A stretch of DNA of 64,000 bases from positions 1,922,001 through 1,986,000 of the forward strand of contig CM056874.1 in NCBI GenBank assembly GCA_029876055.1. The letters are read 5' to 3'. Below are positions 44,001 through 54,301 of the stretch, one piece after another; position 1 is the first letter of the stretch; every line of letters begins with the position of its first letter. The notes under the pieces are model-generated. The model was not told the origin of the DNA. It ran no database searches and saw only the letters and a list, made by a program, of their open reading frames with translations. This DNA is from Madurella fahalii (taxonomy: Eukaryota; Ascomycota; Sordariomycetes; Sordariales). The translations under genes and the position numbers were made by a program.

Positions 44001-46330
44001 GTTGCATCGAAAGCCGGCAGATATGGAACAGTGTTCCCCTTTAATCGGTATTCCCTGCCCGCGTACTCCCTTGGCCGTGGCGGCACATCCTTATCGTTGC
44101 TATAAAAGGCGTCCTGGTAGATGACATCGGGCAATCCATATAACTGCATTGTCGAGCATACCTCTTCCGCTGAAGGCGGTGCGTTGTTGATGAGAAACAT
44201 TGTCGCCGAACCACCCCAGTGAAGTCCTGGGGCCGGGGGCGTGGCAAACGGATCGGATGAGAACACTGAAGACAAAGTTGGCGAGTGCCCAGTGCTAATC
44301 TCCTGAACGGGTACTAGAGGATCGAAAGACACCTGTTTCTTAAGTATATCATCTTCACTCCCTTGTGAGGTGCCTTGCTGACTGAGTCTCAAAATTGTGT
44401 TGGGATCGTTAGGATCTTTAACCACAGGGAAGTTGAGAGTTTTGTTTCCAGACGACTTCACGGAGGCCCCTTTGAGGGCAGGTCGGCTTGGTTGTGATGA
44501 CTGGGATTGCCGTAAAGATGTGCCCTTGGGTTCGAATCCCCTCGAGATGGTCGAAACCTGAGACTCTTCGGCAAGAAACTCGGATTTGTCGGAAGGTGGA
44601 CTGGGTGGTTGATCTTGGCTGAAAAATCTCGGTCGTTTGGGCGGCTCATTGTTCTCCAAGTCAGAGGTAAAACGCTTGAGGTCACCCGGCCTGGCAATCT
44701 GGGAGCTGTCGGGATCCTCATCTCTGGATGTTAGCTCCCACAGCATCGCCTCGTCAACAAGCTGGCTGGAAAGCGGAATGTATGGCCGCTTCCCAGAGCG
44801 CAGTCCGCTGATAGCAAGCCCACCGGCGAGGTTACCAACGGTCTGCTCCAGATTGAGGATGATCTTTCGCTGTTGCACATCTGAATCCCCTTTCATGGAT
44901 TGTGGCGGTTTGTTGATACGCATGTGATTCCTTGCAGACGCCCTGCTAGAGTCTCTAGACTCTTTGTTGTCGTCGGACTTGCCAGCTCCTTCAGCGGTTT
45001 GTCCCTCTTCAACAACGCTTTCGTCAGGATCATCATCCGGAAAGAGCCTTTTATCTTCTTGAGCGACCTCGAGCTCAATGATTCCTTTTTCATCAACTTG
45101 GATACTGCTGGCCACATCTTGATGCCCTTGGAACAGCCTCTGCTCGAGACCCAGAGCAGGCAGCAATTTCTCCGGAAACAAATCCTCAACGGACTCGATG
45201 GCTGTTTGGACCGTATCCTCGAATGGGTCCGGTTCGACGTAATTTGAGAATGTGAATTCGGTGTTATTCTGCCCGCTCTCCAGTTCGATCAACTGCTGGA
45301 TCTGCTCGCGGTATTCGTCTTCGTGGATCCAACCCGGCGGTTGTGAGTCACGCGGATCCGCAGACATGGAAACCAGTGCCTCTTCAGTAAACGGACTCCC
45401 CTCAGCGAAGTTGCCCATGCGTTTCTTTCTACGCTTGGTCTCGTCTGCCCACAGGCCAGCCATGCTGTGAACGAGCTTCAAGCCGGGCGGAATGGGGCTT
45501 TGCCGTTCGATAAAGTCGTGATGTAAGCGCCGTTCTTGTACAGCCTTGCGGTTCAAGATATCTTGGACGCAGATGTCAACCTCGATGGAGCAATAGCTGG
45601 CCCGAGGAAGGGAGCCATCATCAGTGATAGCCTCGGGTCGGATGGTGTTGCTGTCCCAGATGCGTGGGGGATCGCCAGGGCCTGCCGGGTCCGGGACAGG
45701 GGCTCGGAATCTGACCTTCCCAGCCTCAATGTAGTCGCAGCCGTACAGGTTGTAGTCGGTCATGAACTGGAGAAGATACTGTAGGTGCGCCTCGTAGGGC
45801 TGGAACTTCCGGCCCATAATGAGGCCCTGCAGAAGGAGATCGGCCAGGCGAGTCATGAAGAGCGGGCTGAGCATGTAGATTTTCAGGTAAAAACGGTATC
45901 CAACGTAGAATCCGTAGAAAGGCACGCCCTTGACGAGGGTGATGCGGGCAACATAACTGTGCGGTTTGCCCTCCTTGCGGAAACTGACGGCCAACGCATG
46001 GTCTATGGACAAATGGAACCTGAGGATGTATTCCGAGACTGCACGGCAGGTTAGTGAGGCCGTGATATGTCGGGGTGAGAAGGGAGAATATCCACCTGCG
46101 GCTTTGTCCAGGGGCCCTCGGTACTCGACGTAGAGATAGGGGAAGGCGCCGTGAATGTGAGCGCAGACCTTTTGCCCTGTCTCGGTCGACCCAAACACGC
46201 GAATGACGGGGACTTTGGGTTGTCTCGCAGCCTGCGAAGGGCAAACATCGTTCCGCAGCTGCGGGTCATAACGAGTCGGCGTGGCTTGGTAGTGGTCGAT
46301 GCAGTTCAATCGGACACGGAACACATCCAT
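41012..46330 (-). CDS. REV3: DNA polymerase zeta catalytic subunit (translesion polymerase)
   Basis: A single frame of 1772 codons with B-family polymerase architecture. The N-terminal domain starts MDVFRVRLNCIDHYQ, followed by a long variable linker (about residues 400-850) and a degenerate exonuclease region (THDPDILTGYE near 1000). Polymerase motifs are LDFQSLYPSVMIAYN (region II, about 1195), KLLANVTYGYTSASFSGRMP (region III), VVYGDTDSLFVY (region I, about 1358) and KKRYVGYKYE (region VII, about 1412). The C-terminal metal-binding module comprises CysA (CLAC...CGRC) and CysB (CQSC...CDSKDC, about 1690-1712), the site known to carry an Fe-S cluster and bind the Pol31/Pol32 type subunits in family members. 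Positions 46039-46095 (57 bp, GTGGAT...ACTAAC...GTGCAG) look like an in-frame intron; splicing would give 1753 residues. Role: extension past DNA lesions with Rev7 and Rev1. Confidence 0.97.
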   Translation of the reverse strand: MDVFRVRLNCIDHYQATPTRYDPQLRNDVCPSQAARQPKVPVIRVFGSTETGQKVCAHIHGAFPYLYVEYRGPLDKAAGGYSPFSPRHITASLTCRAVSEYILRFHLSIDHALAVSFRKEGKPHSYVARITLVKGVPFYGFYVGYRFYLKIYMLSPLFMTRLADLLLQGLIMGRKFQPYEAHLQYLLQFMTDYNLYGCDYIEAGKVRFRAPVPDPAGPGDPPRIWDSNTIRPEAITDDGSLPRASYCSIEVDICVQDILNRKAVQERRLHHDFIERQSPIPPGLKLVHSMAGLWADETKRRKKRMGNFAEGSPFTEEALVSMSADPRDSQPPGWIHEDEYREQIQQLIELESGQNNTEFTFSNYVEPDPFEDTVQTAIESVEDLFPEKLLPALGLEQRLFQGHQDVASSIQVDEKGIIELEVAQEDKRLFPDDDPDESVVEEGQTAEGAGKSDDNKESRDSSRASARNHMRINKPPQSMKGDSDVQQRKIILNLEQTVGNLAGGLAISGLRSGKRPYIPLSSQLVDEAMLWELTSRDEDPDSSQIARPGDLKRFTSDLENNEPPKRPRFFSQDQPPSPPSDKSEFLAEESQVSTISRGFEPKGTSLRQSQSSQPSRPALKGASVKSSGNKTLNFPVVKDPNDPNTILRLSQQGTSQGSEDDILKKQVSFDPLVPVQEISTGHSPTLSSVFSSDPFATPPAPGLHWGGSATMFLINNAPPSAEEVCSTMQLYGLPDVIYQDAFYSNDKDVPPRPREYAGREYRLKGNTVPYLPAFDATGRSPATYGVKELSADLSELELGFEKQRSRCTLRSWEIAEPPPTLAEVSKWWTEKQKTKAPDQSGSTRPPSLTQAGKPELSQIVGATPKDTHGFKYSQKQKSTSVQHDAQYMSTMSLEIHVNTRGKLVPNPEEDEVQCIFWCLRSDEQCLYGSQAPDSTMSGIVVLSEDGSLAKKVRSETSVDVVEESSELDVMVRMVEIVRTHDPDILTGYEVHGSSWGYLIERAMRKYVYDLCNEFSRTKAESHGKSGRETDRWGFNTTSMIHVTGRHMINVWRAMRGELDLLQYTMENVVWHLLHRRIPHYSWQTLTKWYTSGQPRDLSKVLRYYLKRTRMDIEILEANELIPRTSEQARLLGVDFFSVFSRGSQFKVESIMFRIAKPENFILVSPSRKQVGGQNALECLPLVMEPQSAFYPSPLLVLDFQSLYPSVMIAYNYCYSTFLGRIVDWRGTNKMGFTEFKRRNGLLRLLKDHINIAPNGMMYTKAEIRRSLLAKMLTEILETRVMVKSGMKQDKDDRTLQKLLNNRQLALKLLANVTYGYTSASFSGRMPCSEIADSIVQTGRETLERAIAYIHSVERWGAEVVYGDTDSLFVYLKGRTREQAFEIGAEMAKEITDMNPRPVKLKFEKVYHPCVLLAKKRYVGYKYESRDQTVPEFDAKGIETVRRDGTPAEQKIEEKALKILFETADLSQVKEYFQSQCSKIMRGAVSVQDFCFAREVRLGTYSGKGPGPAGALISTKRMLEDVRAEPQYGERVPYVVISGAPGARLIDRCVAPEDLLDSPHASLDAEYYISKNIIPPLERIFNLVGANVRAWYDEMPKVQRVRRLETASAFSAVNNNNSRKRTLEWFMHSTSCLACSVKMSKTRPATATAAARNDGDKLPLCGRCAADPAATMVLLQARLNAEQRGYAGVVKVCQSCAGFAPLEAGVEAGEVGVPCDSKDCPVFYTRVKQRARMRAERAAVEPVVGRLGDMVITAMAGQEMGMGKGKGKAGLDW

Positions 46331-46832
46331 TGTGATGGTCTTGTCGAGGGTTAGAGGGAAAGATCATTTTTTGGGGGGTTGTCACAGGATAGATAACCGG
46401 CATTTTTAGCGAACCAGGACGTGGTTTCGACGGCTCGGCAATGTGAGCGGACCTCTTTGTTACCCCAATATTCCGGCTATGACGCGTTGGGTGCCGTGGC
46501 TGTCGCGCCGCAGCCAAAGTGGGTGTCGCCAAAACACGTGAATCTTACAAAAACAGAACATCATTGTCCTGCCAAACTCCAACAACTACCGCCAATGCGA
46601 GGATCTAAAAAAGTGACGGAAGAAGTCGCAAGCCCCACACCTTTGAGCGTTGAGTTGCTTTGCTGATGTGCCATTACACGAGTGCAACCGGCAGGATTCT
46701 GATGGCACCGGCTCTGGCGTCATATTGCTCTTGCAATCTCTCCGCCGCCGGGCCCCTTCTACGAGACAAGAGACCGTGCTGATTATCTTGAGAAGCTCAA
46801 TTCCCACTAAAAATAGCGCGCTTGCAGATTGA
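46331..46832. other. Putative divergent promoter region of REV3 and a small ORF
   Basis: About 500 bp between the REV3 start (minus) and the plus-strand ORF at 46833. Moderate composition and no repeats. No defined TATA box was recognised on either side. Confidence 0.5.
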
Positions 46833-47246
46833 ATGGCATCGCAGGTTTGGGGTGGAAACCTTGCTAACAAATACCGAGTTGGCCACGTGCCGTCGGAGTT
46901 TGTCGAGAAGCACAGGGAGGAAAAAGAGAGAGAGTCGGACACATTTCGAGAGAAGAATGACGCTGATACAGACACTGACTCTGAGATGGTCAGGAGTAGG
47001 ATCATCCCAGGAGGGGGCGTGTTTGCTGGGGTCCGGCAAGATCAGACCCACAATTTGCCATCGCCATCTTCCAACCGCAGACAGTCCTGCGCCGCAGAAA
47101 CAACGGGGCATGAAACGATGGCGGGCTTTAACACAGTGATCCCAGCACGAAATCCAGAAAAACCTAACTTGGAGGTCGGAGGGCATGGTGTAGTGGACGC
47201 CATTCTGTCATCGTGCAAAGCCAACTGCGAAGTTATGAGAAGTTGA
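46833..47246 (+). CDS. Hypothetical protein, 137 codons
   Basis: An uninterrupted frame divergent from REV3. The first 45 residues are hydrophilic with a charged helix (EFVEKHREEKERESDTFREK), followed by an acidic TDTDSE stretch and a Gly/Pro-rich, probably disordered remainder. No domain is recognised. The start context (GATTGAATGGC) is acceptable. It may be a real short fungal protein or the first exon of a longer one; intron signals were not convincing. Confidence 0.35.
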   Translation: MASQVWGGNLANKYRVGHVPSEFVEKHREEKERESDTFREKNDADTDTDSEMVRSRIIPGGGVFAGVRQDQTHNLPSPSSNRRQSCAAETTGHETMAGFNTVIPARNPEKPNLEVGGHGVVDAILSSCKANCEVMRS

Positions 47247-47812
47247 AGCGGGAGATGCAAGTGTTATTTTGAGAAAGCCATACTGCCGCCAAGTAAACCT
47301 TCAGAGCTTTGCTGGCTGCCCACAGCGGCCTAAGCGCTGCTGTGCCTTGCAAACACCACCACAGCCCCACTTTTCTAGGGCCCCCCGCTTCTGACAGGCC
47401 AGAGCGCCAGTCTAGCAATATATTTAAAGGTGTAGATACTGCGCAAAACGGTTCAAAAACGTATTTTCTGATGTTTTCGTCGAATTGATGCGATTCTTGG
47501 GAAATCTAGACTCGTTCCCTATTAGACCCGCTTCTATGAACACGCCTATTCGACCGAAGCAACTATAAGATCTTGGGCCCGATGGCTCCCAAGCACAGAG
47601 CGCTCCGCGCCCGTCCTCGAAGCAAGTACAAAGAATTGAACGGGGACCAGCTACAGGAACGCCTACGATGAGAGGCAGAACCAGCAATTCAGTGCGAAGA
47701 GAGTAGATTTGATTCGCGATCTAAAAAGAAACCAAGGTAGCGGAGCCGAAAAAAAAGGAAAAAAAAAAATAAACCCTAAAAGAAGAGAAAAAGGGGGTGG
47801 GTTGCCCCAGTC
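47247..47812. other. Intergenic; no gene recognised
   Basis: Poly-A rich tract at about 47748-47790. No gene or RNA supported. Confidence 0.45.
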
Positions 47813-48720
47813 TTAAGGCTCTTGCCACCATGAGCACCTCAAGACTTGGTCGACGGTTAGTCTAGCCGTCAGATCCGGCTTTGTCATTCCAGATATCATA
47901 TCTAATGCCGCTTCACCAAGTTCACTCCCCCGCACCTCGAATCGTAGTTCAGGTTGGTCCTTCACCACACGCTCAGCTGTTGCTGACGCTCTCTTCAGAG
48001 TACTGTGCTCGCGACTATCGACTTGTTTGAGGAGCCCTTCACTCACAGGCCCGAAATAAGTGAAGTGCCGAGTCAGAATCTCTTCGTGCGGAGTAATGCC
48101 AAGTTCCGCTAGCTCCGCGAGCGCCTGCTTATCCTCTAAGAGCAGGAGGTCCCCGCCCCCAAGAGCATATATACACTGCAAACAAAGTTCAGCATGAATT
48201 CTTGAAATCCGACATGGCTTACTTACCAGCAGCCCATACGAGAATATATCAGACGCTTTTGTCATACCAGTTCCGGTCTGTCCTTCTGGGCTTCGCCACA
48301 TGAAATTCCCTAGTGCTACCCCTGTTCGAAATGGCGGTGCTCGAACCTGCTTGTAAGCAATGCCAAAATCGCCTAGGGCTACATCGGTAACGGTTTTGTT
48401 CCCCTCTTTATCACAGGTCCAATTGACGAAAATGTTGTCGGGTTTTACATCTACTAAGAACTCGAACGGTTAGAGGTTTTACGTAACCAATTTTCGAGTC
48501 GTAGAGAGCGTACAGAGATGGAGCCAGCCTTTGATATGGAATTCCTGGATTGCCTTACCTACGTACTGCAGGATCTACCTCAGTTCTGTAGGAGGAAAGT
48601 CGGGATCGGCCTGCATCAAGTCAAGTAGAGTGTCTGTGAAGTAGGGATAGACAACAATGTGGTCCTCCGGGTTGAAATCAATGGGCATCCGAAGCCGACG
48701 GGAGCTTGCAAAATCTCTGG
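47813..48720 (-). pseudogene. Protein-kinase gene relic lacking the N-lobe
   Basis: The minus strand carries the C-lobe of a fungal protein kinase. Near 48640-48560 it reads MPIDFNPEDHIVVYPYFTDT, then a TAG, then ILQYVGKAIQEFHIKGWLHL. After a probable intron come DVKPDNIFVNW (catalytic loop, about 48445), ALGDFGIAYK (DFG, about 48370) and MWRSPEGQ (activation-segment end, 48300). A 51-bp in-frame intron lies at 48176-48226 (GTAAGT...TTGCAG). The remainder (DLLLLEDKQALAELAELGIT, then FGPVSEGLLKQVD) runs to a stop after SWWQEP. The glycine loop and ATP-binding lysine were not found upstream, the catalytic-loop exon join does not keep frame, and a TAG interrupts. Dead or N-terminally lost. Confidence 0.68.
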
Positions 48721-50160
48721 CGCTGCATGACTGCGGCTGCTGACTCGGCAGACTCGGCTCATCGCTCGACCGATGTTTTGCCGGACGAGATCCCGTTCGC
48801 GTTCCCGGATAGGGCCGCCTCCGTAACGATCACAAACGGCGTCGGCGACGGAGGCCGGAAGGCGTTGCCCATTCTACTTCGTTTACGCCCATCGAGTCCT
48901 CTAGGACGTCTCCCGCGCATTCGCGATGAAGATGCATTTTCGGCGCTAGGATCTCGTCCCCTGTATGGGGATGCGAACCAACTGTGTCCCTCGAGGCTGG
49001 GTGCTGGCCTGGCTCGCTTATGCCGCCGTGGCCTCCCTCCCTCCCCCCTTAGACCCTAGAATCCCCTTCCTCTCTAGTTTCTCTTCATTCTTTCTACTTA
49101 TAACGCACTCCTTAGCTCACTATAACGGTACAATAATAGTTGCGCTTCTCTAAAGTGGACTAGGAAAGCGTTAATACGCTCCTCTAGGATTACTTGGACA
49201 GTGCTATAGAGGAGGAGGGTAACGAGTAGCCCTTCGTTGCTCTAGGCATGTAAGCGGAGCGCGATAGAATATAGACTGCCTGGACCGAATATATCTTTCC
49301 CTTCCCCCTTTCCTAAGCTTCCCTAATACAAACTACATCTCGATATTATACCTAGGACAATATACTAATATGTTTGTAAGAGACAAGTAGCATCAAGGCG
49401 AGGTACGGGGGTACTGCAAATACCGACCCAATTTTACTAATCGAAAGCTAAGGAAAGGAAGAGGGAGAGATTCAGGATACGCGTCTGCGACGCGAGAAAA
49501 GTCAAGTAGGCGCACGAGCCACCCACCCGAATAGAGCCCGAGTCCAGGGTACACTTTCCGTCACATAGACTCGGAGAGCCTCTAGAGTACGCCGCATGCG
49601 TAGCTTCCATAATACCGGCAGGAGAGATACAAGGGATCTATAGGTTTGAGGAGCTCCTCCGGCATACTATAGAAAAGCACTCCTTAGGGTAGGCAGCTGC
49701 GAATGTTGCCGGAGGAAAGCATAAGAGGGACAGCGATATGGACGGCGAGTACACCGCTCCAGCCGCCATGCGCAAGAGGACCGCCAAGCACAACGTAGCA
49801 TATAAGAAGAAGCCTTCTACCTTCGTGATATATAATACCGAGAGCGATCTGTGTGAGGACGTGATTATCTGCGCGTCGACCTAAAAAAAAAAGTTAACTA
49901 ATTACCCCGCACTCAGCCCCAGCCGCTGGCTCCTGCTCTTGGGGGCTGATTGTTTATTATACAGCGTCTCTCTCCGAGAGATGATGGCTTGGATTATTGA
50001 TGATCTCCCGTTCTCCTGTATTAGGCTTCCTTCAGACCCTAGAAGTCTATAGTGTCGATTGGTTAACCGGGTTAGTAACTTTCTGTATAACCTACAATTC
50101 TACTGACTAATTTCGATTGTAGCTCAGTTATAGCAGCTCGGTAGATAACGCCCTACGAAC
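48721..50160. other. Mixed composition, partly RIP-like; no gene recognised
   Basis: From about 49050 the sequence is rich in TA-containing trinucleotides and has stop-riddled frames, as in old repeats. A short frame at about 49738-49884 (MDGEYTAPAAMRKRTAKHNV onwards, Lys-rich) ends directly in a run of ten A, which could be the 3' end of a retroposed sequence. At about 50118-50175 a TAGCTCAGTT...CTCGGTAGATAACGCC pattern resembles a tRNA A-box region, but no cloverleaf can be closed. No gene is supported. Confidence 0.4.
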
Positions 50161-51349
50161 CTAGGTATTGCCGCCCCTACCAGGCTGCACAAAGATACTA
50201 CGGCGTTGGCGAGCTTTGGCGTTTATACCGTTCGTCGACAAATATAGGGATGAAAGCCATTCGTTAAAGAGATCCCGTTTACTTCGGACGGACCAGTTTC
50301 TGAGGGGGGCTTTGGATGATACAGGTAGGGTTGCGGTCGGTGACCCATCCAGCGAGAGCACGACGGTATGCCGCTGGGATGGAAACGAAAAAAGCCTGGA
50401 CAACCGCCTAGCTGAACAGTTTGAACTCAGGGATACGACGCAGTTCCATTGGCAAATACCGATCTACTATCGTTATACTGTTCGCTAATAGCCTCCAAAA
50501 GCGTCTGGAACGCGGTCTTCCCTGTCCCGACCTAGCTGATGACCGTATCCCCATCTCCTTGCACCCGTATTCCTCTCGACCCCGTCGTTCACGCGGTAGT
50601 GTTCGTAGCTCTTCTAGCCGTACTAACTGTCTCTTCAAGCGATTTGCATGGCTTCGCGGACTTTCGCGCTCGGTTTGGGGGCACGGCTCGGTCGTTTCGA
50701 CGAGGGTGGCAGGGAGTCTCTTGGCGGGGCGGTTCGACCTTCCTAAATGGCCAATCCTCTGTTGGATTGGGCAAACGAATGAGTAGAAAGTCTTCTCTTG
50801 AGCCATCCCCTGGCGGGTGCTGAGTACTGCGACACAAGTTGTCACGTGTGCTTGCCCGTGTGCTCGCCCATCTGCATCAAGCCCCGCCATAAACTCGGGC
50901 GGATGTCCCGCAAGTCTACGGCTTGCGCGGGCCTCCGTTTCAGGTGCTTTGCCCTGCCGGGCAGGTCGTTTGTGTTATTTGGGGCGATGGCTTTTAGGCA
51001 TCGTTGTTTAGTTGTTTCGCATCAGGAGCCTGCTGTCGAGACTCGCGGCCATACCTTCTCTTCGCTACCCCAGCGTGCCTCGTCAGCCGTGTTGGCGGTG
51101 ACGAGTGTCGCGCGGTGTGGTGTGGCGGCGGCGGCGCTGGAGGCATCACTTCGCAGTTCCTCCTAGTCCTCGGCATCCCCACCGGCATCGATCAGTTGGA
51201 ACCGTGGTATGGTGGCTGTTGGTCTTCCAACAGATGCGCCGCCTTTCAAACACCGCTGGAGAAGGGCCGCAAACGCGTTTGGTTGGCTAAGAATAAAATT
51301 CGCAACGTTGATACGCTGCGGTGGGAGTATTGCCACTGTCTTGGCCCGC
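50161..51349. other. Intergenic; no gene recognised
   Basis: Several overlapping frames of 80-160 codons on both strands lack domain signatures and a coherent codon pattern. Includes the 3' flank of the ankyrin gene. Confidence 0.4.
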
Positions 51350-54201
51350 CTAATGCTTCGTAATGAAACCAACAAACTCTTCCTCGGTCAACATGACAAA
51401 GATATCTTCTTCAGCCTCGCTCTCCGAGTTAGAGCCGCCGTCATAGCGCTGAGCAATCTCCAGGGCCGAGCCAAACCGGCCCCGAGCCGTCTTGCTCGCC
51501 CCTCGTTGCAGGAGAAACTTGACCGTCTCGGGACTCGTCCGATGCACGGCCGTCTGAAGCGGGTTCCCATACTCTCCCGGCCCCTGAGCGTTGATATCGG
51601 CACCGTATTCCAACAGCAATGTCGCCATCTCCTCAAAGTGCGTTTTGTGCCGCGCCGCAGCAGTCAGCGCGTTGCCGTAGTGCCCGCACTGGGCATTCGC
51701 ATCTGCGCCGTATCTGAGCAGCAGCTTGACATTCTCCAGCCTGGAATTCGCAACCGCTGCCTGCAGCGCACACCCGTACTTTCCACCCTGCCAGTTGACA
51801 TTGGCGCCCCTGTCGAGGAGGACTCTGAGGGTGTTGTGGCCGTTGTCGTTGCATGCAGCAGCGCAAAGGGCCGTCCCGAGCGTTCCAACACTCACGTCAA
51901 TGTCGTCCATCACGTCCGCCAGAACCTCGGCAATGTCAGACCTGCTCTCGGTGGCGGCGAGGTAGAGGGCATCGGACTTGAGCTCAGCGCCGAGATCCAG
52001 CATGTACTCGACGGCTTCGAGGTCTCCCTGGGCGGCTCTCTGCGCCAATCTTGACGCCCCTCTTTTGAGATCTGCGTCATCGTCGAAGTGGATGAAACTG
52101 TCATCGAAACGAGCGAAGAACCTCGCGGCTCTTTCTCCGGTGGTGAGCAATCCGCTCCTGGGAATCCTTTCGACGAGTTGGGTTAGTAATCCCTTTGGTG
52201 TACGTAGTTGTCAGCTTCACCGTCTCTACTTTGTTGGATATCCGGTGACCTGCCTGCTGTGTCTCTCCCAAATTCTCCATCTGCTTCTGAAGAAGCTTCA
52301 TGGCTCCTATATGGTGGGCCTTCCTCGCCACTCTAACTGGCAACTCTCCAGATCTATTGAGGGCTATCCATGTCGCCCCATTATCAAGGAGGACTTGGAT
52401 GGTGACTTCATCTCCTGACTCGGCAGCCCGATGGAGCGGAGTGCACTTGTTCTTGTCTTCTATGTTTGGGTCAGCCCTTTTTCTAGGAGGAGCAAGGCCT
52501 GAGCATGGTCGCCGCGTGCTGCAGCCAAATGTAGGGGCTGGCTGCCTTGGTTGTCCGTTGCACTCAAGTCTGCCCCTTTGTCAAGCAATAAGGCGCACAA
52601 AGCACGGTGTCCATAATGGCATGCCTGATGCAACGGTGTTCTGTGGTCTTGGCCATGGGCGTCGACGTCCACCCCGTTGTTTATCAGTCGATTCACCGCA
52701 GCGATGTTGCCAGAAGTGACTGCGGCAAGCAGAGCATACGTCTGCAGCTTCTCTGCGGATGCTTGGGTAGAGGCTTGGTCTTTTGGGCTTGCGTGAGTGG
52801 GTTGTGAGGTTCCCCCGAGTTGCCGGTAAGATGCGTCCTGTAGCTCGGCGAGAATCATCCTCATTCCTAGACAATCCAACGATGGGTGTTTACAGACTTG
52901 GCGGTGGTCATGACCAAGCATTGGCACCACTCTTTCGTTAGGCTTTCCTAGGTAGCCGCTTATCACATCAACCAGCTTCATTGGTTAGTCACAGTGCTGA
53001 TGGAAAGCAAGGTATGCTGCTTATGCTTACAACGTCCTCTATGCTTTGTAATGGCGATTTCTCAACGAACGAGCTGATCTGGGGGATGGCGTATGCTTCA
53101 GACTCGAACTTATCTGCGAGCTTGGAGAGCACCTGTCCATTGGATCTCAGGGATTCAAGAAGAGAAGTTCGGAAACTCTCGAGCAGCTTATCAGCCACTG
53201 TTGGAAACAACATGGCGTCTGTAATGCCACAGAGGATATCTGTGTAGGATTCTGAGCGTGATCTGGAATGTGGTGTTGCGAAGAACAACATGGCGCAGAT
53301 GGAGTTCCGCACTGGCTCGAACAGACCCCTCTCATTGCTAGCAACCAGAAATGCCTTTGTATCTAAGCAGTCCCTTTCGCGAATTGAGAGGGCATAATTA
53401 TGTAGTACTTGGACTCACCTGCTTAGCAAGAATGCCACCCATACTATGACTGACAAAGACAATTTTGCGCTTCCCGTCCTGGACCCGTGTGAGTTCTAGT
53501 CCCAGCTGTACACGTTGGAGGTTTTTTTTTACCCTCTCGCTCTGCCTTTTCAGCTTCAGGAGAGTAAGCAGATGCCGGGCATGGTCGGTCAACCTGGCCG
53601 TCCCACCGCAAAGGGCGACACCGGAATCATAGCCGTAGGAGAACACGCGGACTCCGGGAAGTGCTTCATGCAGATGCTGCAGCCAGTTGAAGCTGTTTTC
53701 GTGCTGCCACGTGCGGTAGGCATCACCGCCTATTCCGTGGATTGCGACAATATCGAGCTCATGTGTGATGTGCTGAGCACCAGTGTTGAGACTATGCTCG
53801 GAGGCGGAGGCGGAGGCGGGGGTGGGGGCGTAGATGCAGAAGAGGCCGTTCTGTTCGCTCTGATGCATCCATTTGTCGACGCTTTCGGATGTCTCGATTT
53901 CAAGCAGCTTCTGTGTTTGGTCATGGCTAGGCTCTTCCAGCATGTCTATCCGGCGGTGCATTTGTGTCTCCATCTTGATGAGCGCCCGTCGTCGTCGGGA
54001 GAGGAGTAACAAGCTTCGGACACAGCACAGCTGGGGCTCGGCTGAGTCCCTCTTCAGTGGCTGATAGTTACAGTACCTACTGTACCTTAGTAAGTGACCG
54101 GAACTCCGCTGACCCGATTTCTCCCATTCCTCCTTGCAGCCCTGCCAAGGCCCGCTAAATATCCCCACCCTCCTCTTCGCCGCCATCAACGCCCAACTCA
54201 C
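51350..54201 (-). CDS. Alpha/beta-hydrolase-ankyrin protein (NLR-like layout without NB domain), two apparent indels
   Basis: Exon 1 (54201-53419) carries an alpha/beta-hydrolase fold of the type found at the N-terminus of fungal NLRs: oxyanion motif DIVAIHGIGG (residues about 150-158) and nucleophile elbow VFVSHSMGGILAKQ (about 249-261). Introns 53418-53355 (GTGAGT...CAAAG) and 53030-52976 (GTAAGC...ACTAAC...GAAG) join it to AFLVASNERGLFEPVRNSIC, MLFFATPHSRSRS and a segment with a catalytic-His candidate (PMLGHDHRQVCKHPS). Ankyrin repeats follow in two blocks (about 52700-52350, with TPLHQACHYGHRALCALLLD; and about 52060-51400). To stay in frame one base must be restored in the CCC/CTTTTT run at 52475-52482, and a short intron or one-base change is needed near 52190. 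The true start may be the Met at 53973. Likely effector/lipase-like plus sensing repeats; no NACHT/NB-ARC was found. Confidence 0.75.
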
Positions 54202-54301
54202 GACATTTTAACTCCCTACCTGACCTACCTTGAGGTATGCAACGGGTCATGTCCCGATAAACTGAAACCCTGAAACCCATGAAGCTGGCCCGTCTTAGAG
54301 A

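Noticed and set aside
44515..44545. GGGTTCGAATCCCC, a perfect-looking tRNA T-arm
   Set aside because: It is inside the REV3 linker (coding RGFEPKGT on the minus strand) and no acceptor or anticodon stems can be formed.
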